A DNA stretch of 25,212 nt from Bacillota bacterium (GTDB lineage: Bacteria > Bacillota_I > Bacilli_A > RFN20 > CAG-288): positions 1-25,212 of the forward strand of contig JAEWSJ010000011.1 of assembly GCA_023398335.1 (NCBI GenBank). Reading direction: 5' to 3'. The position numbers and the translations under genes are program-made. The notes beneath the pieces are model-generated. The model saw only the letters and a program-made list of their open reading frames with translations, searched no databases and was not told where the DNA came from. Positions 6,907-14,583 of the stretch are shown here, one piece after another (position 1 is the stretch's first letter; each line of letters starts with the position of its first letter).

Positions 6907-8094
6907 ATGAACTTTGTATTTGTTTCTCCACATTTTCCTGATAGTTATTATCGTTTTTGCCAAGGGCTTAAGAACGATGGCGTTACTGTACTTGGAATTG
7001 CGGACGTTCCGTATGAATATTTAAACGATGAAGTAAAAAAGAGTTTAACAGATTATTATTATGTTCACTCTCTTGAAAACTACCAAGAAAAAATAAAGGC
7101 ATTAGGTTACTTTATATCTAAGTACGGAAAAATTGATTTTTTAGAATCAAATAATGAGTTTTGGCTTGAATCTGATGCTTGGTTAAGAACTGATTTCAAT
7201 ATATATACAGGACCAAAATCTGAAGATATTAAATACTTTAGATATAAATCAATGATGAAGGAAAAATATAAACTTGCTGGAGTAAAAACAGCTCGTTATC
7301 ATCTAGTTACTACAAAAGAAGAATCATTGAATTTTATCAAAGAAGTCAATTACCCTGTTATTGTAAAACCTAATGATGGGGTTGGAGCATCTTGCACTTA
7401 TAAAATACGTAATAATAGCGAACTTGATAATTTCTTCTCAACAAAAGACAATTCAATTAAATTTATTATGGAAGAATTCATAAAAGGCGAACTTATTTCT
7501 TTCGATGGAATATGCAATTCAAAAGGTGATGTTGTATTTCCTACTCATCATGTATTCCCTACTCCAATCATGGATATAGTTAATGAAGATCGCGATGTCT
7601 TTTATTACTCAAACAAAATTATTCCTAATGATTTATACAATCAAGGGCAAAAAGTTCTCCATGCTTTTGGAGCCAAATCGAGATTTTATCATTTAGAATT
7701 TTTTAGATTAACCGAGGATAAAGAAGGCTTAGGAAAGAAAGATGAACTTATTGGACTAGAAGTTAACATGAGAGCGCCAGGAGGCTATACTCCAGATATG
7801 ATTGATTATGCATATTCTTGTGATATCTATCAAATATGGGCTGACGTTATGGCTTTCGACGAAAATAGACACATTCCAACACTCCCACGTCAATACTGTT
7901 GTTATGTAGCTCGAAGATTTAATAAAGAATACAAAAATTCAATTGATGATATTCTTCTTAAATATAAACAAATATGCTTCTATAAAGACAATCCCCACAT
8001 TCTTTCTGATGCTTTAGGTGACTATTTCTTTATGTGCAAATTTACTGCAAAAGAAGAAATGGATAACTTTGTTAATTATATTTTAGAGAAATAA
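6907..8094 (+). CDS. ATP-grasp ligase of unknown substrate
   Basis: A 395-residue ATP-grasp protein. An N-terminal Rossmann-like region (about 1-110, beginning F-V-F-V-S-P-H-F-P) is followed by the ATP-grasp fold: P-V-I-V-K-P-N-D-G-V-G-A-S at about 150-162 (nucleotide lysine and small-residue loop), M-E-E-F-I-K-G-E (about 189-196) and the metal-binding E-V-N-M-R-A-P-G-G-Y (about 287-296). These enzymes activate a carboxylate as acyl phosphate and join it to an amine or thiol; the substrate cannot be read here. It resembles stand-alone carbamoyl-phosphate-synthase-like ATP-grasp proteins. AGAGG lies 8 nt before the ATG. A TG-T-TAAACT extended -10 at 6877-6885 may give it its own promoter besides readthrough from mgtE. 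Confidence 0.88.
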   Translation: MNFVFVSPHFPDSYYRFCQGLKNDGVTVLGIADVPYEYLNDEVKKSLTDYYYVHSLENYQEKIKALGYFISKYGKIDFLESNNEFWLESDAWLRTDFNIYTGPKSEDIKYFRYKSMMKEKYKLAGVKTARYHLVTTKEESLNFIKEVNYPVIVKPNDGVGASCTYKIRNNSELDNFFSTKDNSIKFIMEEFIKGELISFDGICNSKGDVVFPTHHVFPTPIMDIVNEDRDVFYYSNKIIPNDLYNQGQKVLHAFGAKSRFYHLEFFRLTEDKEGLGKKDELIGLEVNMRAPGGYTPDMIDYAYSCDIYQIWADVMAFDENRHIPTLPRQYCCYVARRFNKEYKNSIDDILLKYKQICFYKDNPHILSDALGDYFFMCKFTAKEEMDNFVNYILEK

Positions 8095-8111
8095 TATAAA
8101 TTATTTTATGT

Positions 8112-8154
8112 AAAAAGCCAATGAAATAACATTATGTAATATTCATTGGCTTTT
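8112..8154. terminator. bidirectional terminator between convergent genes
   Basis: AAAAGCCAATGAA (8113-8125) pairs perfectly with TTCATTGGCTTTT (8142-8154), giving a 13-bp stem with A/T runs on both sides. It ends the mgtE/ATP-grasp unit from the left and the lipoprotein gene from the right. Confidence 0.9.
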
Positions 8155-8189
8155 AATATACTTAATTACTTCACTTCAACAAAAGTAAT

Positions 8190-9182
8190 CTATTCTAATC
8201 CAGTTTCAGGATCGGCCGTGATGACTTTTTTGTAAACACAAACATATTTATCGGATTTTTCGCTCTTGTATTTTACCTTATAGAAAGTCTCACCATTTTC
8301 TATTATTTCTTCAATTTTATAAATGTTCTTATTTGTAGTTAATTCAAGTTCTCTTTCATTATTATCAATCTTTGTTTTTATCGAATACTTATCTATGATG
8401 TTATTTCCTTGAACATTAGTATCAATTATTTTGTATGAGAATATTTTTTCTCTTTCGTCATTCTCAATTTCTTCTTTTTCTTGAACATGAATAATTATTC
8501 CATCTTCACTTCGTAATGTAACTGAAAGTTTGGATTCTGTTTCTGTTTTACCATCATCCAACTCTGTTTCGATTTTCTTATGGGCAGATAAATCGTAATT
8601 TATCTCATCTTTAATAACTAATCCTTCAATCTTTGACACAGTTTTAGTTTCTTGTTCTTCTTCATCATCGAATTCTTCGGAATCATCTGACATATCATAA
8701 TGACCATTATTATTTTTTGAGTTTTTATGATTGCTTATATTTTGCTTAAAATCATTATTTACTTCGTTAAAATATAGTAAAAATGATGTGCTTGAATCTA
8801 ATAAACTGTAGTATTCAACCTTATAAAGATTAGTGTATTTATCATTGTTAGATTCTAGTACAGTAACCTTCATATTTGAATTGTCATTAAATACATTATC
8901 AAATTGTAACAAGAGCGACTGTATTGTTACTTTTTCATCTTGGTCGATAGGTGAAGATGTTGTTGATGAGGCTGAAGTCGTAACATCTGAATTTCTCATT
9001 TTTACATAACTTAAGTTAGAACTCATTCCTCCTTCAAAGTAAGAAAGCATATTTATCGATTGAGCAACAATTTCTTTCTTATCTAATGTTGTAATTGTTG
9101 ATGAGTTATTAGTTCCAATATTACAACTTTGTAACGTACATGTCATGGCAATTAAACCAGCAAATTGAATAATTTTTTTCAT
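8190..9182 (-). CDS. lipoprotein of the ECF sigma locus
   Basis: A 330-residue predicted lipoprotein of unknown function. Start M-K-K-I-I-Q-F at 9182 is chosen because CTCCTT (AAGGAG on the minus strand, 9193-9198) precedes it; the longer reading to 9206 has no ribosome site and would start inside the candidate promoter. The signal peptide ends in the lipobox L-Q-S-C (Cys about residue 20). A polar N-terminal region, an acidic linker (S-E-E-F-D-D-E-E-E-Q at about 165-175) and a C-terminal, beta-rich, Lys/Glu-rich domain follow. This layout parallels the extracytoplasmic half of the neighbouring anti-sigma candidate. It has its own ECF-like promoter at 9205-9232, so it is probably a target of the adjacent sigma factor. 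Confidence 0.85.
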   Translation of the reverse strand: MKKIIQFAGLIAMTCTLQSCNIGTNNSSTITTLDKKEIVAQSINMLSYFEGGMSSNLSYVKMRNSDVTTSASSTTSSPIDQDEKVTIQSLLLQFDNVFNDNSNMKVTVLESNNDKYTNLYKVEYYSLLDSSTSFLLYFNEVNNDFKQNISNHKNSKNNNGHYDMSDDSEEFDDEEEQETKTVSKIEGLVIKDEINYDLSAHKKIETELDDGKTETESKLSVTLRSEDGIIIHVQEKEEIENDEREKIFSYKIIDTNVQGNNIIDKYSIKTKIDNNERELELTTNKNIYKIEEIIENGETFYKVKYKSEKSDKYVCVYKKVITADPETGLE

Positions 9183-9204
9183 ATATTTATTTCTCCTTAC
9201 TATC

Positions 9205-9232
9205 AATACGATTAAACAGTTTGTTTTATTGG
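9205..9232 (-). promoter_or_regulatory. candidate ECF sigma promoter of the lipoprotein gene
   Basis: On the minus strand CCAATA (9232-9227), 16 nt, CGTATT (9210-9205). The wider match CCAATAAAA...AATCGTATT-r-ATA recurs with identical spacing upstream of the sigma gene. CGTA-type -10 boxes at 16 nt from the -35 box are typical of ECF sigma factors. It starts directly after the stop codon of the anti-sigma gene. Confidence 0.6.
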
Positions 9233-10291
9233 TTATATTTTCAAATTATTATCTTTATCGTAGTATTTTTTATTGCTATCTTCATAAATAACGACAAACT
9301 GCCCCTTTATTGATCCATGTCGATAATTAACGACAATATTATTTTCAGAAGATACAACGTAATAATATTTTTGATTTCCTTCATTGTACTCGACATCATA
9401 AACATTCTTTTTCGATGATTTATTATATTTCTTTTCTATCTCAATCTCGCTTATTTCATTTCCGTTTTCATAAGTTACATATTTATATTTAAGTCCCTCT
9501 ACATCGATTTCTCGAGATATTTCAATATAGTTTCCTTCTGAATATATAATTTTTATCTCGATTTCATTTTTATTCTTTTTAATATTTGTCTCGATTTCAC
9601 CCTCTATTTTATACGCACCATTACCATATGACACTTCTCCATGAATCTCGGTTTCAACTTTATTGTTTCCTGATTCCTTACTCTTTTCATCCGCATCATC
9701 TTCATCATCATATTCAAGTTCGGAGTCATATAAGAAAACAATCGAATCATTAATAGTCATCTTATATTGATAATTATTAGAATAAGTGCCGCTAAAAGTA
9801 CCTTGTTCAACAACAGAAGTAAAACCTTCTTCATATTTAAAATATGTATCTAAAGCTAGTTCTACCTTTTTATATTTACTAACTATATCCGCATAATCAT
9901 TTTGAGTAATGCGATTCAATTTACGAATAATAGACGAAGAAGTAGAATTTACATTTCCAAGCGAGAGCCCTGTCACAATTTCATATGCAGCTTCATCTCT
10001 TGTTGATTCAAAATCACTTACAGCGACAATATTATCATCAGATGTATTATCTTGTGGATCGTTCCTAGTAAGATATTGAGTTACGCCAATACTTCTTCCA
10101 GCGATAATTAACGCTAAAGAAGCAAAAGCGATTCTTTTTTTATATTGGCTAATAAATGAAACTAATCTTGAAAAAAAATCAGTCTTTAATGAAGAGCTTT
10201 TATTGTACATAGATTTAATATCATCAGCGGTTGTTTTTATTTGATATTCATCAAATTTATTCTTAATATCTTTTTCAAATTTATTCTTCAT
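9233..10291 (-). CDS. probable membrane anti-sigma factor
   Basis: A 352-residue single-pass membrane protein. A cytoplasmic part of about 52 residues is followed by a membrane segment at about 53-72 and a large extracytoplasmic region. This is the topology of anti-sigma factors that hold an ECF sigma at the membrane. No zinc-binding HxxxCxxC motif is present, so it is not a ZAS-type protein. The outer part has an acidic linker (D-S-E-L-E-Y-D-D-E-D-D at about 190-200) and a Lys/Glu/Tyr-rich beta domain resembling the neighbouring lipoprotein. The ATG overlaps the sigma gene end by 11 nt, with AAAGGAG 7 nt before it, so the two are translationally coupled. The anti-sigma role is inferred from topology and position. 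Confidence 0.8.
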   Translation of the reverse strand: MKNKFEKDIKNKFDEYQIKTTADDIKSMYNKSSSLKTDFFSRLVSFISQYKKRIAFASLALIIAGRSIGVTQYLTRNDPQDNTSDDNIVAVSDFESTRDEAAYEIVTGLSLGNVNSTSSSIIRKLNRITQNDYADIVSKYKKVELALDTYFKYEEGFTSVVEQGTFSGTYSNNYQYKMTINDSIVFLYDSELEYDDEDDADEKSKESGNNKVETEIHGEVSYGNGAYKIEGEIETNIKKNKNEIEIKIIYSEGNYIEISREIDVEGLKYKYVTYENGNEISEIEIEKKYNKSSKKNVYDVEYNEGNQKYYYVVSSENNIVVNYRHGSIKGQFVVIYEDSNKKYYDKDNNLKI

Positions 10292-10829
10292 ATGCTAACT
10301 CCTTTCTAAGTTTTTTTATCGCTTCATTATATCGCCATGTTATAGTTCCTATCGGTTCATCAAGTAATATTGAAATTTCTTTATGTGTATATTCCTCAAC
10401 TACTTTTAAATAGACCACATTGTATTCTTCTTTTGATAAAATGTTTATCATAATGTTTATTAAATCGTTTGAATACACTTTTTCTAGCAAATCATCCTTT
10501 GACTTAATGTTAACTTCACTAATCTCATCTAATTCATCGATTCTACTGTTCTTTTTTAACCAATTTAATGAGAGATTTTTAGATACAACCATCAAGTAAT
10601 TTAACGGATTTTTATTCTCGTCTATTTCGGATATTTTATCCAAAAATTTGATAAATGTTTCTTGTAAAAGATCTTCGCTAATTTGATAATCTTTAACATA
10701 AGAAAAAATGTTGTAAAAAATTATTTTCTTCGTTGAATTATACAATTCATCAAAGTAATTAATTTTTCCTTCTTTAAGTTTACGAATAGCTTTCGAATAA
10801 TTGATTTCAGTTGCTTTTTTCATTTGCAT
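10281..10829 (-). CDS. ECF-type RNA polymerase sigma factor
   Basis: A 182-residue sigma-70 family protein with only regions 2 and 4, the size of ECF sigma factors. Region 2 is at about residues 25-85 (Y-x-I-S-E-D-L-L-Q-E-T-F-I-K-F, the core-binding and -10 region). Region 4 is at about 128-178 (L-S-K-E-E-Y-N-V-V-Y-L ... T-H-K-E-I-S-I-L-L ... T-I-T-W-R-Y-N-E-A-I-K-K-L-R), a helix-turn-helix for the -35 box. It would direct polymerase to CCAATA-N16-CGTATT promoters, found before itself and before the lipoprotein gene. The start is M1 at 10829 or M3 at 10823; no convincing Shine-Dalgarno precedes either, and the candidate promoter places the transcript start almost at the ATG. It overlaps the anti-sigma gene. 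Confidence 0.9.
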   Translation of the reverse strand: MQMKKATEINYSKAIRKLKEGKINYFDELYNSTKKIIFYNIFSYVKDYQISEDLLQETFIKFLDKISEIDENKNPLNYLMVVSKNLSLNWLKKNSRIDELDEISEVNIKSKDDLLEKVYSNDLINIMINILSKEEYNVVYLKVVEEYTHKEISILLDEPIGTITWRYNEAIKKLRKELAYEE

Positions 10830-10833
10830 TATT

Positions 10834-10861
10834 AATACGATTTACTTTCTCTTTTTATTGG
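10834..10861 (-). promoter_or_regulatory. candidate ECF sigma autoregulatory promoter
   Basis: On the minus strand CCAATA (10861-10856), 16 nt, CGTATT (10839-10834), followed by AATA. It matches the promoter of the lipoprotein gene box for box and in spacing. The predicted transcription start (about 10827-10829) coincides with the first ATG of the sigma gene, so the message would be leaderless or nearly so. Confidence 0.6.
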
Positions 10862-10888
10862 AAGTTTTTTATAATTGATTACAACATG

Positions 10889-10918
10889 AAAAAAGATGCG
10901 AGGTTTTACCCACGCACC
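10889..10918 (-). terminator. terminator after htpG
   Basis: On the minus strand GGTGCG pairs with CGCATC across a 12-nt region that can pair further, and six T follow. It lies about 25 nt past the htpG stop and isolates htpG from the ECF operon. Confidence 0.8.
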
Positions 10919-10941
10919 TTTAATAAAATAAACGCTAAATA

Positions 10942-12867
10942 TTATTTCTTAAGAGACTTAATCATCAATTCGTTAAGAAGTTTAACAAATGATGCCTTGT
11001 CATTAATTTCATAACCCTCGAGCATCATTGCTTCATCGTACATTATCGAAGCATATTTAGTAATTTCATCTTTATTTCCTTTTAAAGATTCAATTGCTTT
11101 AAATAACTCATGGTCTGGATTGATTTCCAAAACTTTGACAGCTTTTGCTTTATTTTCACTGTTTTCATAACCAGGTTGTTCTTCAAGAACGTGTTCCATA
11201 TTAAGTGATAAACCGTCTTTTGTTGAAATGCAAACTGGAGAATCAACTAATTTTGTTGAGAAAGTTACTTCTTCGACTTTATCTTTCAATGCTTCTTTAA
11301 TATCATCAATTATTTCTTTATTAGCTGCATTTAAGGATTCAATCTTATCTTTTTCATCTTTAGATATTACATCCTTGTTATCTTCACTGATAGATTTGAA
11401 TTCTACTTTGTCATATTCTCTCATCATCATCATTGTGAATTCATCAATACTGCCAGTTAATAACAATACATCAATGCCATCTTTCTTATGTTTTTCAATT
11501 TGCGGAAGCATCTTGATGTATTCAAGAGATTTTCCCGAAGCAAAATAAATAAACTTTTGATCTTTTTTCATATTATCTTTATATTGCTTCAAAGTAATCT
11601 TCTTATCTGAATTCAATGTATCAAAGACTAACAAATCTTGTAAAAGATCTTTCTTTGCTCCATAAGAAGAGTAAATACCATACTTTAAATGATCACCGAA
11701 TTGCTTATAGAACTCGAGATACTTATCGAAATCATTTTCTTTAATTTCCTTCAGTTTAGCAACGACTTTATTTTCAATATTGGTAGATATTTTCTTAAGG
11801 GTTGGATTGTCTTGTAATATTTCACGAGAAATATTTAGAGAAAAGTCATCAGAATCAACTAATCCTTTAATAAACTTCAGATAATCTGGAACTAATTCTT
11901 TGCACTTATCTTTAATAAATATACCTTTAGCATATAAGTCTAAACCTTTTTCATAGTTTTCAGAATAGAGATTATATGGCGCATGAGAAGGAATAAATAT
12001 TAATGCGTTATATGAAATTAATCCATCAACGCTGATGAAAAGCGAGGTGAATGGATTTTCATAATCATCAAACTTACTCTTATAAAATTCATTCAAATCT
12101 TGATCTGTAACTTCACTCTTGTTTTTCTTCCATAATGGAATCATCGAATTTAGAATCTTATTTTCAGTAACATCTTCGTATTTTCCTTCTATTGCTTTTC
12201 CGTCTTTATCTAAGACAGGTTTAGAAGTTGTAACATCCATATGAATTGGATAACGAATATAGTCAGAATATTTCTTAATTAAATTCTCGATTATATATGT
12301 TTCGAGATATTTATCATAATCAATATCATCTTTATTTTTCTTCAAATATAAAGTTATTTCAGTTCCACCATCAACTTTGTCGCAATCTTCAACAGTATAG
12401 GTATCTACACCATCGGAAGTAAACAAGTATCCTTTGTCCTCTGCTGATTTAGTCACAACCTCAATTTTAGAAGCGACCATAAAGGCTGAATAGAATCCCA
12501 CACCAAATTGTCCGATAATATTTAAATCTTTACTATCTTTTGCAGTCTTAAACTTGCTCAAAAAATCTTTACTACCAGATTTTGCAATCGTACCTAAATC
12601 ACTGATAAGGGTGTCTTTAGACATACCTATACCATTATCTTTAATAGTAATAGTTCTATTTTTCTTATCTAAAACTATATCAATCCTATAATCTCTGTTC
12701 TCCAATTTTCCATTGCTATTTAATGCTTGATACTTATATTTATCAATAGCATCAGATGCGTTTGAAATAAGTTCTCTCAAGAATATTTCATTATTAGAGT
12801 AAATAGAATTTATCATCAAGTTAAGTAACTCTTTGCTCTCAGCTTGAAATTGTTTTGTTTCTTTCAT
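10942..12867 (-). CDS. htpG: molecular chaperone HtpG (Hsp90)
   Basis: A 641-residue cytoplasmic Hsp90. The N-terminal GHKL ATPase motifs are clear: E-L-I-S-N-A-S-D-A at 32-40 (catalytic Glu and Mg-binding Asn), D-N-G-I-G-M at 77-82 and G-Q-F-G-V-G-F-Y-S-A at 119-128. The middle domain carries the conserved I-S-R-E-I-L-Q segment. It is a clamp chaperone that remodels late folding intermediates. The start at 12867 has a strong GGAGGAGA site (12871-12878); an upstream in-frame ATG at 12921 is rejected because it would lie next to the -10 box, before the transcription start. Its promoter is covered by a CIRCE operator, so it should be HrcA-repressed and heat-induced. A terminator follows at 10889-10918. 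Confidence 0.97.
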   Translation of the reverse strand: MKETKQFQAESKELLNLMINSIYSNNEIFLRELISNASDAIDKYKYQALNSNGKLENRDYRIDIVLDKKNRTITIKDNGIGMSKDTLISDLGTIAKSGSKDFLSKFKTAKDSKDLNIIGQFGVGFYSAFMVASKIEVVTKSAEDKGYLFTSDGVDTYTVEDCDKVDGGTEITLYLKKNKDDIDYDKYLETYIIENLIKKYSDYIRYPIHMDVTTSKPVLDKDGKAIEGKYEDVTENKILNSMIPLWKKNKSEVTDQDLNEFYKSKFDDYENPFTSLFISVDGLISYNALIFIPSHAPYNLYSENYEKGLDLYAKGIFIKDKCKELVPDYLKFIKGLVDSDDFSLNISREILQDNPTLKKISTNIENKVVAKLKEIKENDFDKYLEFYKQFGDHLKYGIYSSYGAKKDLLQDLLVFDTLNSDKKITLKQYKDNMKKDQKFIYFASGKSLEYIKMLPQIEKHKKDGIDVLLLTGSIDEFTMMMMREYDKVEFKSISEDNKDVISKDEKDKIESLNAANKEIIDDIKEALKDKVEEVTFSTKLVDSPVCISTKDGLSLNMEHVLEEQPGYENSENKAKAVKVLEINPDHELFKAIESLKGNKDEITKYASIMYDEAMMLEGYEINDKASFVKLLNELMIKSLKK

Positions 12868-12910
12868 TTTTCTCCTCCAAATATATAATGTAGCAACGCT
12901 ACTAACTTTT

Positions 12911-12938
12911 ATTATAGTCAAAATATTAGCACTGTCAA
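12911..12938 (-). promoter_or_regulatory. sigma-A promoter of htpG
   Basis: On the minus strand TTGACA (12938-12933), 16 nt, TATAAT (12916-12911): both boxes are perfect consensus. The -35 box lies inside the CIRCE element, so HrcA binding would block polymerase. Confidence 0.92.
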
Positions 12939-12952
12939 CATTTGAGTGCTAA
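12926..12952. promoter_or_regulatory. CIRCE operator (HrcA binding site)
   Basis: TTAGCACTG-N9-GAGTGCTAA: the 9-9-9 inverted repeat of CIRCE with one mismatch from consensus (G instead of C at the inner end of the left arm). It overlaps the perfect -35 box of htpG. CIRCE is classically found at groES and dnaK operons; its use at htpG is less common. Confidence 0.95.
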
Positions 12953-12966
12953 TATTTTATAAAAAT

Positions 12967-13446
12967 TTATTTAGAATACGAAATTAATTTACAAAGCAAT
13001 TCATTTTGTTTATTTTCTAAAGTTGAATCGACTAAGAAAAGAACTCCTATAGATAGAATAAACAAATTAATTAAATATTTAGATGACGCCATTTTGCCTA
13101 AAGATGCCAAAGCAAAACATAACGAATCCGCTCCTCTATTTTGCATTTTCATTTCTTTTACAGCTTTCTTTTCATATATTTTTTTATCTATTTTTTCAAT
13201 ATTAAGAATAGACGATAAAGATGAATAGATTAAATATGATTTATCGCAATAAAAATAATATGATAAACGTTCAATATATGATGAAAACATATCATCATAT
13301 GAAGAAAATAAATTTACTGTTTTATCTTTTAACTCTGTTTGACATATTTCACAAAGATTTTTATAAGCTAAAATAACAAGATTTTCTTGATCTTCAAACG
13401 AACTCTTTTTAAATACTTCTAAATACTTTTCAATTTGTTTTTCCAT
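12967..13446 (-). CDS. hypothetical protein coupled to degV
   Basis: A 159-residue protein I cannot assign. It is mostly alpha-helical, with a charged N-terminal part and tyrosine-rich middle (Y-x-x-Y-F-Y-C-D-K-S-Y at about 62-72). One hydrophobic segment near the C-terminus (about 123-142) may be a membrane anchor, followed by a short tail. Its ATG shares one base with the TAA of degV (TAATG), a typical termination-reinitiation coupling, so it should be made together with DegV. No terminator is visible between its end and the htpG promoter 20 nt downstream, so some readthrough into htpG is possible. Confidence 0.7.
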   Translation of the reverse strand: MEKQIEKYLEVFKKSSFEDQENLVILAYKNLCEICQTELKDKTVNLFSSYDDMFSSYIERLSYYFYCDKSYLIYSSLSSILNIEKIDKKIYEKKAVKEMKMQNRGADSLCFALASLGKMASSKYLINLFILSIGVLFLVDSTLENKQNELLCKLISYSK

Positions 13447-14306
13447 TATTTAATAAACCAACACAATCCCGTACATCCTGGACCTGTATGGGTCCCTACT
13501 GTTGGTCCTATAGATATAGTACGAGCTACTTTTATTTTAGTACATTTTTCAACATGTTCAAGAAGCAATTGTGCTTTTTTACTCTCATAAGTATATCCAA
13601 TATAACAAGGTAACGAATAATCAATATCTTGCTCATTTGCTAATGCACATATTTTCTTCATGGCATTTGGCAATCCTCTTTCCTTACTAACAGTTTCTAT
13701 AGCGCCATTTTCAACTTTGATTATTGGTTTAATTCCAAACAATCCCGCTAACGCCGCCGTAGTACCGGATATACGTCCTCCCTTTTTTAGATATGTTAAA
13801 TCTTGAATAAAAGCTCTCATTTTTATTCGAGAAACTAAATACATCATTCTTTGATAAACCTCTTCTAGAGTCATCTTTTGTTCTTTAACCATTTTATACG
13901 CTTCAATGCATAGTGCTGCAAGAGGATAAGTAACATTTTCCGAATCAACGATCTTTATCATATTATTTACTTTCTCACCTATTTCTTCTGCCAATTGCGT
14001 TCTCGCTAAAATGGCAGAAGAAAATGTTCCTGACATTTTTGATGCCATGAATATAGCAATTATCTCATTTCCATTTTCGATTTCTTTCTTAAAAGATTTG
14101 TATATCTCTATTAATGGGGCCTGACTAGTTTTTGGAAGTTCATTTGCTTCCTTCTGTTTCTTGTAAAATTCTTCATTGGATAGATTGATAAACGGAAGAT
14201 ATTCTTTTCCATCTATATATACTGGAATAGGCATGATTATGACCGAAGAATCTAAATCTTCAGACGTCAAATCCGCACAAGTATCAATCATTAATTTTAT
14301 CGACAT
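13446..14306 (-). CDS. DegV family fatty-acid-binding protein
   Basis: A 286-residue DegV/FakB-type protein that binds a fatty acid and presents it to the kinase FakA for incorporation into phospholipid; FakA is not in this window. Family features seen are the N-terminal D-T-C-A-D-L, the T-S-Q-A-P motif (about 60-64), M-S-G-T-F-S-S-A (about 90-97), the K-K-G-G-R-I-S segment (about 174-180) and the C-terminal I-G-P-T-V-G-T-H-T-G-P-G, whose Ser/Thr and His contact the carboxylate. AAAAGGAG precedes the ATG. It is the first gene of a two-gene unit with a coupled hypothetical protein. Which fatty acid is bound cannot be told. Confidence 0.92.
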   Translation of the reverse strand: MSIKLMIDTCADLTSEDLDSSVIIMPIPVYIDGKEYLPFINLSNEEFYKKQKEANELPKTSQAPLIEIYKSFKKEIENGNEIIAIFMASKMSGTFSSAILARTQLAEEIGEKVNNMIKIVDSENVTYPLAALCIEAYKMVKEQKMTLEEVYQRMMYLVSRIKMRAFIQDLTYLKKGGRISGTTAALAGLFGIKPIIKVENGAIETVSKERGLPNAMKKICALANEQDIDYSLPCYIGYTYESKKAQLLLEHVEKCTKIKVARTISIGPTVGTHTGPGCTGLCWFIK

Positions 14307-14470
14307 TTTTTTCTCCTTTTCATCTATGATTAATGATATAGAAAGATATGCTCTATTAACATCTACGACATATCTACCATCAGTAGAAAAATAACAAATG
14401 TATAGTAAAAACTGATAAACACTAGTTTTTTTTAACTAATTTCAATTTTCCTCTTAACTAGAGCTAGATT

Positions 14471-14489
14471 ATTGCAAATAAGTTGCAAT
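14471..14489. repeat. perfect inverted repeat in the degV-typA intergenic region
   Basis: ATTGCAA-ATAAG-TTGCAAT, 7-bp arms. No T-run follows directly. It lies in the 277-nt divergent region between degV and typA, about 40 nt upstream of the typA -35 box. It may be an operator or chance; the region otherwise holds A/T runs and the typA promoter. Confidence 0.35.
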
Positions 14490-14530
14490 GAAAATTTCAG
14501 AAAAAATTCAGTTTTTTTACAAAAAAACAA

Positions 14531-14558
14531 TTCACGAGTAGTATAATTATGATATACT
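14531..14558 (+). promoter_or_regulatory. typA promoter
   Basis: TTCACG (14531-14536), 16 nt, TATACT (14553-14558) with an extended TG one base before it (TGATATACT). The ribosome site GAAGGAG follows at 14570-14576. Another TATAAT at 14542 lacks a -35 box. Confidence 0.65.
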
Positions 14559-14583
14559 TTAAAAGTTGTGAAGGAGTTTTCAT

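Noticed and set aside
12868..12921. N-terminal extension of HtpG by 18 residues
   Set aside because: It would start next to the TATAAT box, before the transcription start, and has no ribosome site; the ATG at 12867 has a strong one.
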